64,000 bases of DNA from Micropterix aruncella (GCA_944548615.1 OX155972.1:5648975-5712974); one strand, 5' to 3'; shown: positions 1 through 10,600, numbered from the stretch's first letter. Numbers and translations are program-made. Notes: generated by a model not told the origin, from the letters alone.

Positions 1-480
1 GATTTTTCATTCGTATTCAAAAGATCGCTCTCACAATTGAACAAACGCAAAAATAAACATAAATAAAGCTAAACGAATCCGATGCAGGTCTTTTTCCAAA
101 CGAAAACGATGCTGCGGATGAAATAGAAAAAGGAATTGAAATGACTCATACAGGCTGTTACGGAGATCTTGTTAAAAATTTAAACGATTATTTATAATGA
201 ATATAGGGTGAGTTTTTAAATAGTGACATCCCTGTAGTGGGTGAATCAGTACGAGAAAGTAAGCAACTTGTGATATTAAATTATTAAATAAGAAAAAAAC
301 GAATTTATTCCTTTAATTTGATAATAACAGCGACAGTTACTTACGCGTTGTGTTTACAACTGTAAATAGTACCAAGGTCACCGGTCGCCGCGACCACAGT
401 AGATATATTATGATCTAAAGCAGTATGGAAACTAAGCCCATTTGTTGAAATAAATACCTACTCTCCATTGGAGCGCTAGG
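1..480. other. Non-coding AT-rich DNA with a MITE-end fragment
   Basis: No gene is seen. Bases about 205-275 resemble the terminal region of the 34489-34915 MITE (shared words GTGGGTGAATCAGTA and AAGTAAGCAACTT), so this is a solo end or truncated copy of that family. The remainder is unrecognised. Confidence 0.5.
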
Positions 481-559
481 GTTGTCAATCTCTATTTTTT
501 GTAAAAATTACAACTTATTTTTAATTATTAATAAAATCATTTATTTGGGGTACAGTTTC

Positions 560-960
560 GATGACAATGCATTTTTATGGCATGATCATGACCTGATTTT
601 ACAGCCAAGATCGGCTCCTGACGAAGGTACTTTTCCACTGTCAACAGTGGAACATTCAATTATGATAGCAACTTCCAAGTTTCAACATTACATGGCTGAT
701 GTACCTTGGCTTCAAATGAGGGAACTCCTCAACGGTCAACAGCAGAGACCCAAAATTTTGTATACGCATTCAATTATGATCTCTTTCCAAATTCCACCAT
801 GACATGGCTGATGTACCCTGGGTTGGCTCCCGATGAGGGTACAACCCAATAATGCCTTTTTTAATTCTGAGATTCTAAGGAACACTTTGATGAAGTTTTA
901 CCTAAATCGGTTCAGCTGTTTTTGAGCCAAATCAAAACATACAGAAAGACATACATACAT
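560..960. repeat. Unclassified repeat with an internal duplication
   Basis: Two diverged units of about 75 bp share CATTCAATTATGAT and ACATGGCTGATGTACC (about 645-715 and 763-825). The following text, with AAATCGGTTCAGCTG and a run of ACATACA words, is typical of insect transposon flanks. The 106-residue open frame over it reads through both units and looks incidental. Confidence 0.45.
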
Positions 961-1083
961 ATACTGCCCTCAAGAATTGTATATAGTAGTATAGATAAGC
1001 AACTTAACAATCAATCATTCTTACCTTTGGTGGCATCATTGTATAATTCAAGCGGGCGTCTGTGTGAGTGCGTTAGTTTCGAC

Positions 1084-1122
1084 CGTTTGTACGTAGTTTC
1101 CGTACAAACGATCGTTTGTACG
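1084..1122. repeat. 22-bp perfect palindrome plus a third arm
   Basis: Bases 1101-1122 are a perfect palindrome with half-site CGTACAAACGA. A further copy of the arm, CGTTTGTACG, sits at 1084-1093, so two alternative stem-loops can form. No surrounding gene is seen. Confidence 0.7.
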
Positions 1123-1129
1123 CAGTACG

Positions 1130-1330
1130 TAGTTGCATTGTGGTGGTACATTTATGGTGATAATGCGTAAAATTATGTCTCTTACAATTACCTGTTATTA
1201 TAACAGATTGACCAATTTACTTATCTGCTAATTTTGTAATTTCTCATTAAAAAATGTCATTATTTAACTGGTTTGCCTATAATATCTAAATCAAATCAAT
1301 AATAATTCGTAATTGTTCATTTATCCCTTT
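1130..1330 (-). repeat. Dispersed repeat family L, copy 1
   Basis: Close match to 48015-48220 (shared TGGTGGTACATTTATGG and ACCTGTTATTATAACAG). In copy 2 the minus-strand end carries GGACAATAAATAT, so the family is probably the 3' UTR of a LINE read on the minus strand. No coding is visible here. Confidence 0.5.
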
Positions 1331-2290
1331 CTATATACTGGCCGAATTTGAGGGCCATGATTTTTCAAATATTGTGCCCATTGAAATTACTAAAAAAGTA
1401 GAGCCTTATTGTCTGATTATTTTATATGGTCTTTTTTTTTTTTTTAAGGTAAAGCACAAAATATAATTTACTGCAGCATTACAAAAAAAAATGTGTTTGG
1501 ACCAGTAGCGAAAAATAGAGCACACTGCAGTATCTTGGTCACTGCGTCAACACCGCCTAACTAGGCCTAGGCCTGTACTAAGGCAGGTGTACCAGGAAAT
1601 ATTTTACCTGTGCACACAAAAAAAGTAAAAAATTAACAACTAAACTTAAAAATTAAACATGTTAAAAAAATAAATTAAAATATCATCAAGAAGTATTTGA
1701 AATTATAATAATAGTAAATAGATAGATAGATACCTACTCAGTATAATAAACAAATAAAAATATAATAAGAATAAAAATAAAAATAAAAATCATACTAGAT
1801 AGTCAAATAATTTGTGGCTCTTTTCACGGCCTTCATTTATTAGCCACATATGGCTCTGTTTCTTAAAGCAATCTTTAGACTGAATTGTTTTAATTCCATC
1901 TTCTGAAAGGTTATATGTGCTGGGGCCCAAAACAGTAAAATGCCTTTGACCAAAAGAGGTCATCATTCGGGGACATCATATATGTACTATTAGTTTAAAA
2001 TGCATAACGTAGATTTAATTTGATTATTTACATTTTACTCACAATTTGAATGTTACGATGAATAATTTTACTACGTATCTTTTCAAATTACTAACTACTT
2101 CAAATATTAGGCTTCTATTTTCATTATTTATATTTATAGTTTGAAAATCTAGTAGTTAATTCTTGACTACCTATGTATGTTCAGTAAAGAGTAGTAACGA
2201 GACTTACTACCTAGCACAATTATTTTGACACGTCCAAGAGCGGTCTTTAGCCGCCAATTGGACACGATGAAAATGTAATGTAATGTATGA
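1330..2290. repeat. Dispersed repeat family K, copy 1
   Basis: Both ends match 33168-33665: the left end shares GAGGGCCATGA and CAAATATTGT; the right end shares GACACGTCCAAGAGCGGT, CCAATTGGACACGA and TGTAATGTAATGTA. This copy is about twice as long as the other, so 1430-1980 probably holds an insertion. Class unknown; possibly a non-autonomous DNA transposon. Confidence 0.5.
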
Positions 2291-2434
2291 ATCCGTATAT
2301 TGTGAAATTTCACAATAGATAATAGAAACAAACAAGCAACAGAAACTAACGTATACGAAAAATTCAATCCAGATTGAACTGATGTCGAAGCTAAGACACC
2401 ATTTCCTAAAATTGTATTTTTATCTTTTCACCAG

Positions 2435-2608
2435 GTATTCTCGGCGGTATCCGCTGCGAAGGATGGTCAGACGATAAGGAAGCCTCAGAGAACTACCAGT
2501 ACTACTACTATGGCAGTGTTCACTGCTCAAGACCACGATAAGACTACACACGAAAGGGACTCCACTTCCAGCAGTAATCTCGGCGAGGGTAGCTACTCTA
2601 GTGTAAAG
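2435..2608 (+). CDS. Candidate host exon, Ser/Thr-rich, unrecognised
   Basis: A 174-bp stretch (58 codons, no stop) lies between a good acceptor (TTTTATCTTTTCACCAG) and donor (AAG|GTAAAG). Read in phase 0 it starts VFSAVSAAKDGQTIRK, passes a Thr-rich run (RTTSTTTMAVF) and ends SNLGEGSYSSVK. It is hydrophilic and low in complexity, has no cysteines and matches no domain I know, so it would suit a linker region of a secreted or matrix protein. Base composition is clearly richer in GC than the flanks. Phase 0-0 and strand are compatible with the TSP1 exon at 20404, so the two could be exons of one gene, but this is inference. It could also be an alternative exon, a neighbouring gene or a chance open stretch. 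The acceptor, donor and open frame together make it worth annotating. Confidence 0.5.
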
Positions 2609-2674
2609 GTAAAGAACTGTTTAGTTACGATTTGTGGAAAAAAAAGTAACTCTCGCAAATGATTCAATTGTTAA

Positions 2675-3455
2675 ATGGGCCCTTGCTGAGTTGGCCACGA
2701 AGGCCCATTCTGTTTAGAGTTGGTCACACTCACGGGTCAACACCTATCCGACGGCCTCCACGCATGAAGTGCGAGCCTGGATAGGACTCTGGCCTTATGG
2801 TCAGTTTCCCCTAGGAATCAACCTTCTGGCACTCCTGGACGGTTTGCGCACCGTGCGGCGTAAGCCAATCGACTGTGCAATCTGACTAACAACTTGGGTT
2901 GTCGACTACAGCGGGCGAGCCCGTCACCACAGGAAGTATTAACGATTAGTCGGACGATTAACGATTAGTCGGACTATCTCCCTGCAGTGAGCGTAGAAGA
3001 CTTGGGACAAAACAGTCCACCATCTAGCTACGCCACAACCCGTAAGAGACCAACGCCTTAACCGCGAGATAGCCAGTAATGTTACCTGGCGGGCCGACAC
3101 TCGCGCCCTTACTTCCAATTGTGACCAGATTTCTCTGGTATCTCGATTGGTTCCGAGTTCGAGATCGCTTGCGCGGTCCTCTCCTTTACGAAGCGGTGAA
3201 ACGGTGTATACCGAATCTATCGCGGACCACGGCGTCCTTTGCCCGGCTCTTCACCCAGGATCGGATTGCCGATGGTCATTTCAAGAGCAGTCGCAGTAAG
3301 GTCCGCAACCACCCCCGCTCTATAGGAAACAGTACAGCTTCCAGACAGTACAGCTCCCCGACTGTTAGTCAGGGAGCTAATGGGCCCATGCTGGGTTGGG
3401 GGAACGACGAGGTGACGGGCGCGCCCGCTGTAGTCGACAACCCAAGTTGTTATTC
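2675..3455. mobile_element. Long SINE-like family A, copy 1 (rearranged)
   Basis: Bases 2675-2887 are the pol III-box head of the family in reverse orientation (TTGCTGAGTTGGCCACGA, CACGGGTCAACACC). Bases 2893-3370 are the remaining body in forward orientation. A short second head follows (3371-3400), and then a copy of the family's terminal hairpin in the opposite sense. The result is a 42-bp inverted repeat with one mismatch (2887-2928 against 3411-3452) bracketing the inverted body. No clear target-site duplication is seen. The 134-residue open frame inside is antisense and regarded as incidental. Confidence 0.75.
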
Positions 3456-3459
3456 AACC

Positions 3460-3551
3460 AGAATTTTGATTTCGATTAGGTAGTCTAACTTGTTAAAGCT
3501 TTACTGGGCGTTAGTGACGTGTAGTATTTTCTTATATATTGCGTACTTTAA
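3460..3551. other. Short unassigned spacer
   Basis: Between SINE-like copy 1 and the TTAA site of the next MITE. Nothing recognisable. Confidence 0.4.
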
Positions 3552-4134
3552 CCCTTCGAGAAGCGGTATAAGTTCATGGCAGACCGCGGCAATTTATTGG
3601 AATTTCTTGCAATATCGCCGCCTCGATAAAAAGTACTATAACTATGGATTTACTATAGCAATCATAAAAAGAATTACTGTGCAATGATCGCATAGAAATT
3701 TAGTATATAGAATATTGAAATCTCATTTTGTATAAGGCGAAAAGTGTAAAAAACTCGGCATTTCTAACTTGTACTTGTCTTACGGAAAAATACGGAACCC
3801 CATTTAGAAATCGTAAATGCTATCGTGATCTTTATCAGATTCTCTATCACAGGTAATATTTGTTTTGCTTATTTACATACAAAAATATTTAGATGTTAGA
3901 TCATAAAAACCAATAAATAAACCATAAATATCCGCGAAATGACGCCCGAAATTATTCTAGCGGCCATCTATGTATCTATGGTAATAATGAGATATTTGGT
4001 ATGGATTTTAGGATGCGTTCGAATTAGGAAATAATATTACTGTGCGCTCCGGAAGCAAGCCGTTAATATTGGTCGTTACGTAGTCAACGGTGTTCTGATG
4101 TGCAACCAAATTTGGTCGTTACGTATCCGAAGGG
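3552..4134 (+). mobile_element. piggyBac-like MITE, family C, copy 1
   Basis: Begins CCCTTCG directly after TTAA (3548-3551) and ends CGAAGGG directly before TTAA (4135-4138): TTAA duplication with CCC-starting inverted termini, as in piggyBac elements. 583 bp, no coding capacity. The right subterminal words (GGTCGTTACGTA, CAACGGTGTTCTGAT) recur in reverse at 15565-15640 and forward near 55800. Confidence 0.8.
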
Positions 4135-4289
4135 TTAAATATTGTTTGCGTCGCTTGTATACGAGATATTCCAACCAAAATTTTACGATGTGATTTTGGC
4201 GCAACAAAGCATCAGTGTCCGAAATTCCGAAATTTTAAGTCTCTAATAAATTCTGTATTCTGTAAATTCTAAATTCTGTATTTCAAGAT

Positions 4290-4465
4290 TTATATATGAC
4301 TAGTGCACCCCTGGAGGACAGATTTCAAGCATAATCTTTCCAACTCTTGCCATGACCAAATTATGCCTGTATACCAATCTTCAGTCCAATCAGATTCAGG
4401 GTTTGGGCGGTATCGTAGAGGAATACACACACGTGTAGCAAAATGGTCGATTTTTGTTATTCGTA
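4290..4465 (+). repeat. Dispersed repeat family N, copy 1
   Basis: Shares CCCTGG(A/T)GGA.., CTCTTGCCATGA and a TTTGGGCG..AT..ACACAC ending with 24830-24980, and is the inverse of 23450-23600. The opposing open frames of 60-70 codons here are incidental. Confidence 0.5.
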
Positions 4466-4529
4466 TATGCAAACAGTTTAATAATATTCATGTAATGTTT
4501 CTACTAGGTATATAATTGTTTATTCCGTA

Positions 4530-5152
4530 GCATACTTGAATATAACTTGGTCATCTGGTGTACAAGTGTAAACAAATACATTTAGATGGTAGAGCGTATT
4601 CAAAGAAAATTTTTAATATATATTTATTACAGAAAATACAATATTTATCCATACTTATTTCCGTCCGATTTTGTGCTAGGAATGGTAGGATACAACAGTC
4701 TTGAAACGCGTCGATATATTTCCCTAATAATATTTCCATATAAATTAATTCAAGAAACTATTTATTTGCCAGAGATATGTAAGTTTGAATTGTACGTACC
4801 GGTAAATTTCACAGCGAGGAGATCGCATCTATTGTATAATGTGCCGTACCATCGTACAAATATTTTTGTACGATGGGGGAAGGGTTATAGCTCTTCTTAA
4901 TTCTTTACCCACAGAAATAGACATCTTTTGTATATCCCTTTGGCAGCTAAAAGGGCAACTCCCTGCTATCTCAGTTTATCCATAATCTGTCTTTTATTTA
5001 GTTTTATATTTTTATGTTTTTTTTTCTTGTTCAATGTTAGCATTAATTTAGTTATGTAATTCATTTATTTTTAGACTTACACTCTATGTAGCTTTAAATT
5101 GGATTCGTATGTAATGCTCTTGAATAATATTTGAAACTAATAAATAAATAAA
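4530..5152 (+). pseudogene. LINE 3' end: reverse transcriptase C-terminal region, truncated
   Basis: The frame starting before MVERIQRKFLIYIYYRK (4586) matches the post-RT C-terminal region of non-LTR retrotransposon ORF2 proteins (pattern V-ERIQRKFL, later RRSHLLYNVPYHRTN). Upstream codons still read like RT (a Y-WCT-K-I type stretch). After the frame breaks near 4875, the DNA follows a 3' UTR and ends in AATAAATAAATAAA at about 5140-5152. 5'-truncated and mutated, not functional. A sister copy at 9175-9653 is about 90% identical by eye and keeps 33 more codons. Confidence 0.7.
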
Positions 5153-5299
5153 CATACAGACAGGCACACAGTCACACATACAGACAGACATATAGACAGG
5201 CACGCAGACAGGCTTCAGTCCGGAAATAGTCTTTATCGTCTCGTAGGGGCTCGAAATGGATATTTCCATCTTCACCTCGAAAAGAATATATATTGCATA

Positions 5300-5600
5300 T
5301 TTACGTAACTTTCAGACTTCGAAAGTAAAAGTAATTGGAAAGTATAATAAAAATAAAAGCATTCATTTTACTGTCCCGGCCCACTAACTAATCAAGAGGG
5401 AAAGTACTGTGCCGAATTTTATTTCAATCGGATAAGCGTTATCATGGAGATAGACAAACACACAGGAGATAAACATACATACCGATAGACAAACAGACAC
5501 ACAGAGAGCCATCCATCTGGAAATACTCTTAATCGTCTCAGGGGGGCCCAAAATAGATATTTTCGTCTCCATCTTGAAATATTTTTTTTTTCGCGTTGAC
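5300..5600. repeat. Dispersed repeat (families O/N related)
   Basis: Contains CCCGGCCCA..AACTAATCAAGAGGGAAAGTA, resembling 23305-23345, and the transposon-like phrase GAATTTTATTTCAATCGG. The two overlapping open frames on the minus strand (about 70 codons) run through CA/GA-rich repeats and are not genes. Confidence 0.4.
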
Positions 5601-5620
5601 AATTCTTTCCCTTTTCGTCA

Positions 5621-6588
5621 AATAGAGTTGTCAACTACAACGGGCGAACCCGTCACCTCAGGAAGTTTTAACGATTAGTCGTTCTATCTCCCGTGAAGTA
5701 AGCGCAGAAGACTTGGACAAAACAGTCCACCGTCAAGCTCCGCCACATGCACGTAAGAGACCAACGCCTTAACCACGAGATAACCGGGTATGTTACCCAG
5801 CGGGCTTACACTCACGCCTTTACTTCCAATTTCGACCAGCTTACTCCGGTCTCTCGATTGGTTACGAGTTCGATCGCTTAACCAATACTCCGTACTCGTA
5901 ACCAATCCATCTCGATTGGTTACGAGTACGGTCGCTTGCGCGGTCCTCTCCCTTACGAAGCGGTGAAACGGTGTAAACCGAATCTTTCGCGGACCACGGC
6001 ATCCTTTGCCAGCTGCTCACCCAGGATCGGGTAGCCGATGGTCGTTTCAAGAGCAGTCGCCGCAAGGTCCGCAACCACCCCCGCTCTACATATAAGAAAC
6101 AGTACTGCTTCCAGACTCCCCCGACTGTAAGTCAGAGTGCAGAATCGATTGGCTTACGCCGCACGGTCCGCAGACCGTCCAGGAGCGCCAGAAGATTGAT
6201 TCCTAGGGAAAACCTACCATAAGGCCAGAGTCCTACCAAGGCTCGCACTTCATACGTGGAGGCCGTCGAATGGGTGTTGACCCGTGATTGTGACCAACCC
6301 TGAATAGAATGGGTCTTCATGGCTAACTCAGCAAGGGCCCCTTAGCTCCCCACATGATGTCTGCACCGAGGGTTGACTATCTCCCAGGGTTAACTTCGCA
6401 ACTACAACAACAAGGAGCGCCAGAAGGTTGACTCCTAGGGTAAAATAGCCCTAAGACTGAGTCCTGAGTCCTGCTCAGTCTCGCACTTCATGCGTGGAGG
6501 CCGCCGGATGGGTGTTGACCCGTGAGTGTAACTAATCCTGAACAGAATGGGTCTTCGTGGCCAACTCAGCAAGGGCTCATTAGCTCCC
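5621..6588 (-). mobile_element. Long SINE-like family A, copy 2, with 13-bp target duplication
   Basis: TCCCTTTTCGTCA flanks it exactly at 5608-5620 and 6589-6601. The conserved hairpin end lies at 5627-5660 and the head end (TTAGCTCCC) at the right, so the presumed transcript is on the minus strand. A second partial head-proximal segment (about 6409-6588) follows the first complete one (ending near 6355), a tandem partial duplication inside the duplicated target. Open frames on both strands are incidental. Confidence 0.85.
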
Positions 6589-6601
6589 TCCCTTTTCGTC
6601 A

Positions 6602-7040
6602 GTTGGTTGGCCGGGGAAGTTAAAATAATTATCCGCTATTCCACTTACTTCACTATCATTCAAGGGCGGTTATCTGTAATTCAGCGCCCAGTTTCCGGAT
6701 ATTCGTATGTGCGCAATCAGTACGTGGCATTGTCTGCCGAAAGATACGATGGAAAATGTATAATGTATAACGGGTTGGCGACTATAGCGCGGATTCGTAC
6801 GTATTCGCGGCCGTTAATATTGAATGAGATCCGCTTGTGTTACACTCCGATCCATTAGTGAGTGGGTTTCAATGTTGGCAAGCGGCCGCCGCTCCCCGCC
6901 GCAATATTCCATCCATCCACCCGTTTTATATTTGACGTTTTCCATTATTCATAGATCAGTGTTGGAGTAGGAGTTGAATGTATCCACCGCTCGACCTATT
7001 CGAGAGTATGCAATGTGCGGATGAATAACCGGTGATAAGA
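6602..7040. other. Unassigned moderately GC-rich segment
   Basis: About 440 bp, apparently single-copy in this window. The 103-codon frame at 6547-6858 starts inside the SINE and crosses its boundary, so I do not call it a gene. No splice-bounded exon was found. Confidence 0.4.
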
Positions 7041-7044
7041 CATT

Positions 7045-7307
7045 AATTAGGGCAAATTAAAATATTGGCGCTGCATCGCCTTCGCTTAAAGAGACAGTGA
7101 ATTATACTAAACTTACTCAAACCTAGAGCATATAAGGTCAATGTCACTAATTTTGGAAAGTGTTAACGACATGACTGCCGAGGACCAATACCCACTATCG
7201 CATGTATGGCTCTTTTCTGGAGAGTGAATACACTGTTGATGTGCGCTGCATTACCCCATAGAAGAATACTATAGCGCATGTGAGATTCACCTACCGCATA
7301 ATCACCT
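7045..7307 (-). pseudogene. LINE fragment (minus), part 2: split by an inserted LINE
   Basis: On the minus strand the DNA reads ESHMRYSILLWGNAAHINS, then VFTLQKRAIHAIVGIGPRQS and CR, the post-YADD region of a non-LTR reverse transcriptase (R-SILLWG, LQKRAIRAI-G-RQSCR pattern, as in the fragment at 16545). It continues the fragment at 8347-8700; the two are separated by the + strand LINE 7308-8346. Decayed by stops and frameshifts below about 7190. Confidence 0.65.
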
Positions 7308-8346
7308 ACATGTCTCTATGCCAAAGTCCTATGATTTATGGAATTTTAGGGTGGGGTGCTTGCACGAAACAGGCCCTGGATCCACTAATAAAGACGCAAA
7401 ACTGCTGTTACGAATAATATATAGGAAACCTAATGACTACCCGTCAGAGCGTCTTTTCAAAGAGTCTAAAGTTCTGGACGTCAAGCAATTGTTTATTAAA
7501 TACGTGATAATATTTTTTCATAAACACAAAGATAGATGTGATCAAAGTCAGCAAAACTGCAATACTCGGAGTTCACAAAAACAAAATTTCCTTATTCCTC
7601 GAGTGCAAACAACATTTGCACAACGACAAGCTTTTTTCATTGGTCCCAAATTATATAATGACATAGAGGAGAAATGGAAACACATAAAGAACAATCAAGA
7701 GTTTAAAGACAAAATTAATACATGGTTATTTGAATTAGGGAGGTCTAAATCTGAATACTTGGTTTGTAAAGCGTATGTATACCGGTTAATTAAAAAATAA
7801 TATTGTATATTTATATAAATTATTATGCATATATTAATAGTATCATATTTTTATTTATAATATTTCATATTTTTTAGCACTGCTTTTATAATTGTATTTA
7901 TATATTTTATTGAATTATAAATATGTTTATACCTACCATATAGCATTTATTATTTATTAAAATGTGTATTTACGTAGGTATATGTGTATTTGCAATATTG
8001 CATTACCTACATTGTATTATTCTTACAAATTTAGTATTTTGATTTGTATTATAGTGTTATTTATTTATTCTGATATATTATTCAATCTTAATTAAGTACA
8101 TTTATAGAATATAAAAATAAAAAGTTTTTACGGTAATTAGGCTAATTGTTACGTAAGTTGTTTTACTTATTTCAATTATTTACTCTGACCCGCCTAGATA
8201 CGGGACATTTAAATCCTAGTTAGGTGGGCACTGAGCATTAGCTGCATTTGGGTGTTCAATTTTTCCGAGTTACTTATAACATTGATAACAATGGGGCTAA
8301 GTGTACAAACAAATAAATAAATAAAGTGTAAAAAAAAAAAAGACAT
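7308..8346 (+). pseudogene. LINE 3' end inserted into another LINE
   Basis: Coding starts near 7320 (MIYGILGWGACTKQALDPL), shifts frame near 7400, and continues in the 160-residue frame (LLLRIIYRKPNDYPSERLF...FLIPRVQTTFAQRQAFF...KLYNDIEEKWKHIKN) to a stop at 7800. This is the C-terminal part of a non-LTR ORF2 and matches the copy at 63005-63505. An AT-rich 3' UTR ends in AATAAATAAATAAAG plus a run of A (8310-8341). ATCACCT at 7301-7307 and 8347-8353 is the likely target duplication. 5'-truncated, with one frameshift in the coding part. Confidence 0.75.
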
Positions 8347-8700
8347 ATCACCTCAGTTCTCTCGATACAACTCCTGATGCGTAATAGAGCATAGCAGGCT
8401 AACGAATGTTTCGACTTAACATGCTCTATATGTAAATTCCATGACATCTTTTCATCCAGGAGTAGTTCGAGGAATTTAACTGATTTTGCAACTTCAACCG
8501 GGTAGTCAACTTTTAGAGATGATGTCTTGCTATTAAAATTTTAAATAACCGTTTTAGACATATTTAAAGACATTTTGTTTGCATTGAACCAATCATCAAG
8601 TTTACCAAAAGATGTATTGATATTGACAGTAAGCGTATTAATGTTGTCAGAAACAACTAATACTACAATGGGGAGCGATAGATCCAGGTCACGAACATAA
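8347..8700 (-). pseudogene. LINE fragment (minus), part 1: reverse transcriptase thumb region
   Basis: Reads on the minus strand VSDNINTLTVNINTSFGKL, then DDWFNANKMSLNMSKTVI, a stop, then SLKVDYPVEVAKSVKFLELL and LDEKMSWNLHIEHVKSK, ending LACYALLRIRSCIERTE. This is the segment after the catalytic YADD in CR1/Jockey-type reverse transcriptases (N-LSLN-KT, then K-LG-LD--L-W--HI). One visible stop and a 5' truncation show it is dead. Its continuation lies at 7045-7307. Confidence 0.7.
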
Positions 8701-8707
8701 ACCTTAT

Positions 8708-9172
8708 CCCTTTAAGGACGATGGGACATTGGGACTTCAAAATCATTTTATAAACTATCGAATACGAATAATTTATAAAATATATTTTTTCTAGGTTATT
8801 GAAACATCAGAAACTTTATATTAGCAAAAAAATAAATTCATGTTTAAAAATATAGCATTTTTTTTAAATATTGCAAATGGCCAACAAACGCTGGTGGTTT
8901 TAAATAAAAAAAATAAAGCATTTATTGTAACTTTTTTAAATTGTATTTTTTTCTTTTTGTACATTTTTTAGTGCGTATGCTTTCTGAGTTAAATTATAAT
9001 ATAGTGAAATTTTGGAAAAAAATCTAACGTTGCATCTTTATGCTCCACAGGGTTAGGGTCTAATAAACCAAATTTCTCAAAACTTGACATACATGTTATT
9101 TACATCGCCCTTTATCAGTTCTATGTATCAAAAAAAACATACTCTATCGCAAAGCTTGTGGTCCTCAAAGGA
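8708..9172. mobile_element. piggyBac-like MITE, family R
   Basis: Left end CCCTTTAAGGAC follows TTAT (8704-8707, a decayed TTAA); right end GTCCTCAAAGGA precedes TTAA (9173-9176). The inverted termini match at 10 of 12 bases. Interior 465 bp, very AT-rich, no coding. Confidence 0.6.
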
Positions 9173-9174
9173 TT

Positions 9175-9653
9175 AATACCATATCATACTTGAATATCAC
9201 TCGGTCATCTGGTGTACAAGTAAAAAGAAATACATTCAGATGGTAGAGCGTATTCAAAGAAAATTTTTAAGATATATTTATTACAGAAAATACAATATTT
9301 ATCCATACTTATTTCCGACCGATTTTGTGCTAGGAATGGTAGGATACAACCGTCTTGAAACGCGTCGATATATTTCACTAATTATATTTACATATAAATT
9401 AATTCAAGGAACTATTTATTTGCCAGAAATACTATGTAAGTTTGAATTGTACGTACCGGTAAATTACACAGCGAGGAGATCGCATCTATTGTTTAATGTG
9501 CCGTACCACCGTAAAAATATTTTTGTAGACAGGCCAGTGGGAAGGGTTATAGCTCTTCTTAATTCCTTACCCACAGAATCTATATACCACAGATATCTTT
9601 TGTATATCCCTTTGGCAGCTACTACAGCGGTAACGATGACAAGCACCACATGA
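9175..9653 (+). pseudogene. LINE C-terminal fragment, sister of 4530-5152
   Basis: The frame is open from about 9183 (LEYHSVIWCTSKKKYIQ, then MVERIQRKFLRYIYYRK) to a stop at 9653. The Tyr/Trp-rich start and IQRKFLRY-Y--Y pattern followed by NVPYHRKN are the post-RT C-terminal region of non-LTR ORF2. It lacks the RT palm, endonuclease and a recognisable poly(A) tail. It is less decayed than its sister. Confidence 0.65.
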
Positions 9654-9659
9654 ACGGAG

Positions 9660-10040
9660 TTACGATCATCATAAAGAAACAACTTAGAAATATAGTTACC
9701 AAATTTCTGCCAATATCCGACCGTTATGTTACTTCATTTAAAAGCCAAACCTATAAATGTTAACATAGGGCTCGATTGCGTTTCTTCCTGAACTAAAATC
9801 GAAAATTAGGCCGTGTGAACGATACAGGGCAATACGCTGTGATGACCGGTTGTCACTTTTTCGCATTAAAACTGCCCGCCAAGGTCAAATCTTACACCGC
9901 ACGAAATATGCTCGAATTTATTCGGACGAGTATAAGTTCGGCAGGTAGTATTTATCGACGATCGTTCGTTTCATATTCCGCTCTAACGTATTGCTCTGTT
10001 TGGTTCGCTTGCACTAATTTTAGTTTTAGTTCACAAAGAA
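9660..10040. other. Unassigned segment
   Basis: A 110-codon frame (9815-10147) is open here, but only its last ~30 codons look like a known family (see 10045). The first part has no recognisable motif. Confidence 0.35.
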
Positions 10041-10044
10041 ACGC

Positions 10045-10147
10045 AATCGGGCCCATAGTTCAGATATACGCTCCTACAGCAGATAAAATTCATGTAATTT
10101 TGGAAGATGTCTACAAAACAATCTCAAGACTGTTCTCACCAAAATAA
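10045..10147 (+). pseudogene. Possible RTE-type LINE endonuclease fragment
   Basis: IVQIYAPTADKIHVILEDVY resembles the QVYAPT-D-...EFY strand/helix segment of apurinic-type endonucleases of RTE LINEs. It ends at a stop right after RLFSPK. It sits about 770 bp upstream of, and on the same strand as, an RTE 3' end (10921-11450), so both may come from one decayed element or two events. Short; chance similarity is possible. Confidence 0.4.
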
Positions 10148-10369
10148 AAAAGCAGGAACGCATAATGGGGTAGTGTACCTTTTAGTGGAGTCACCAATTC
10201 TAATGAAAAACGTGGTTTCACCATATAAGTGCGTCTATCTTGCTGAAAAGTGCGAATGTATTTATTTTCTGCAGAATTACTTTAAGTTCAAGCCTGGCTG
10301 CTTTTCAAGGCTCATTCAAACAGCAAACGAAATATAAATAATCTCACCGTATTAAAATCTATAACGGAG

Positions 10370-10600
10370 GGGGTGTATTAAAGCGCGCCCGCGCGAAGCG
10401 GGTAGCCAGAACTGTGCGCCGCAGTCGGGAGCTCTTAACGTCATACATTATTCACCAGATCGAGCCGCTCCTCTACCCGGAACCCTGCGCAGCTCCTTTC
10501 ACCCACATCGCATTTATTTAATTTGATAAGCGCGATTCGCGCTGACTCCGCCCGCCCCGAAGCTCCACATCCTGCTATTTATGAATGGACCAAAATGAAG
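10370..10600. other. GC-rich block, possible promoter-like DNA
   Basis: An island of CG-rich sequence (CGCGCCCGCGCGAAGCGGG; CTGACTCCGCCCGCCCCG) in AT-rich surroundings, with TATTTATGAATG near 10577. No exon or transcription start can be shown from the sequence. Confidence 0.25.
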
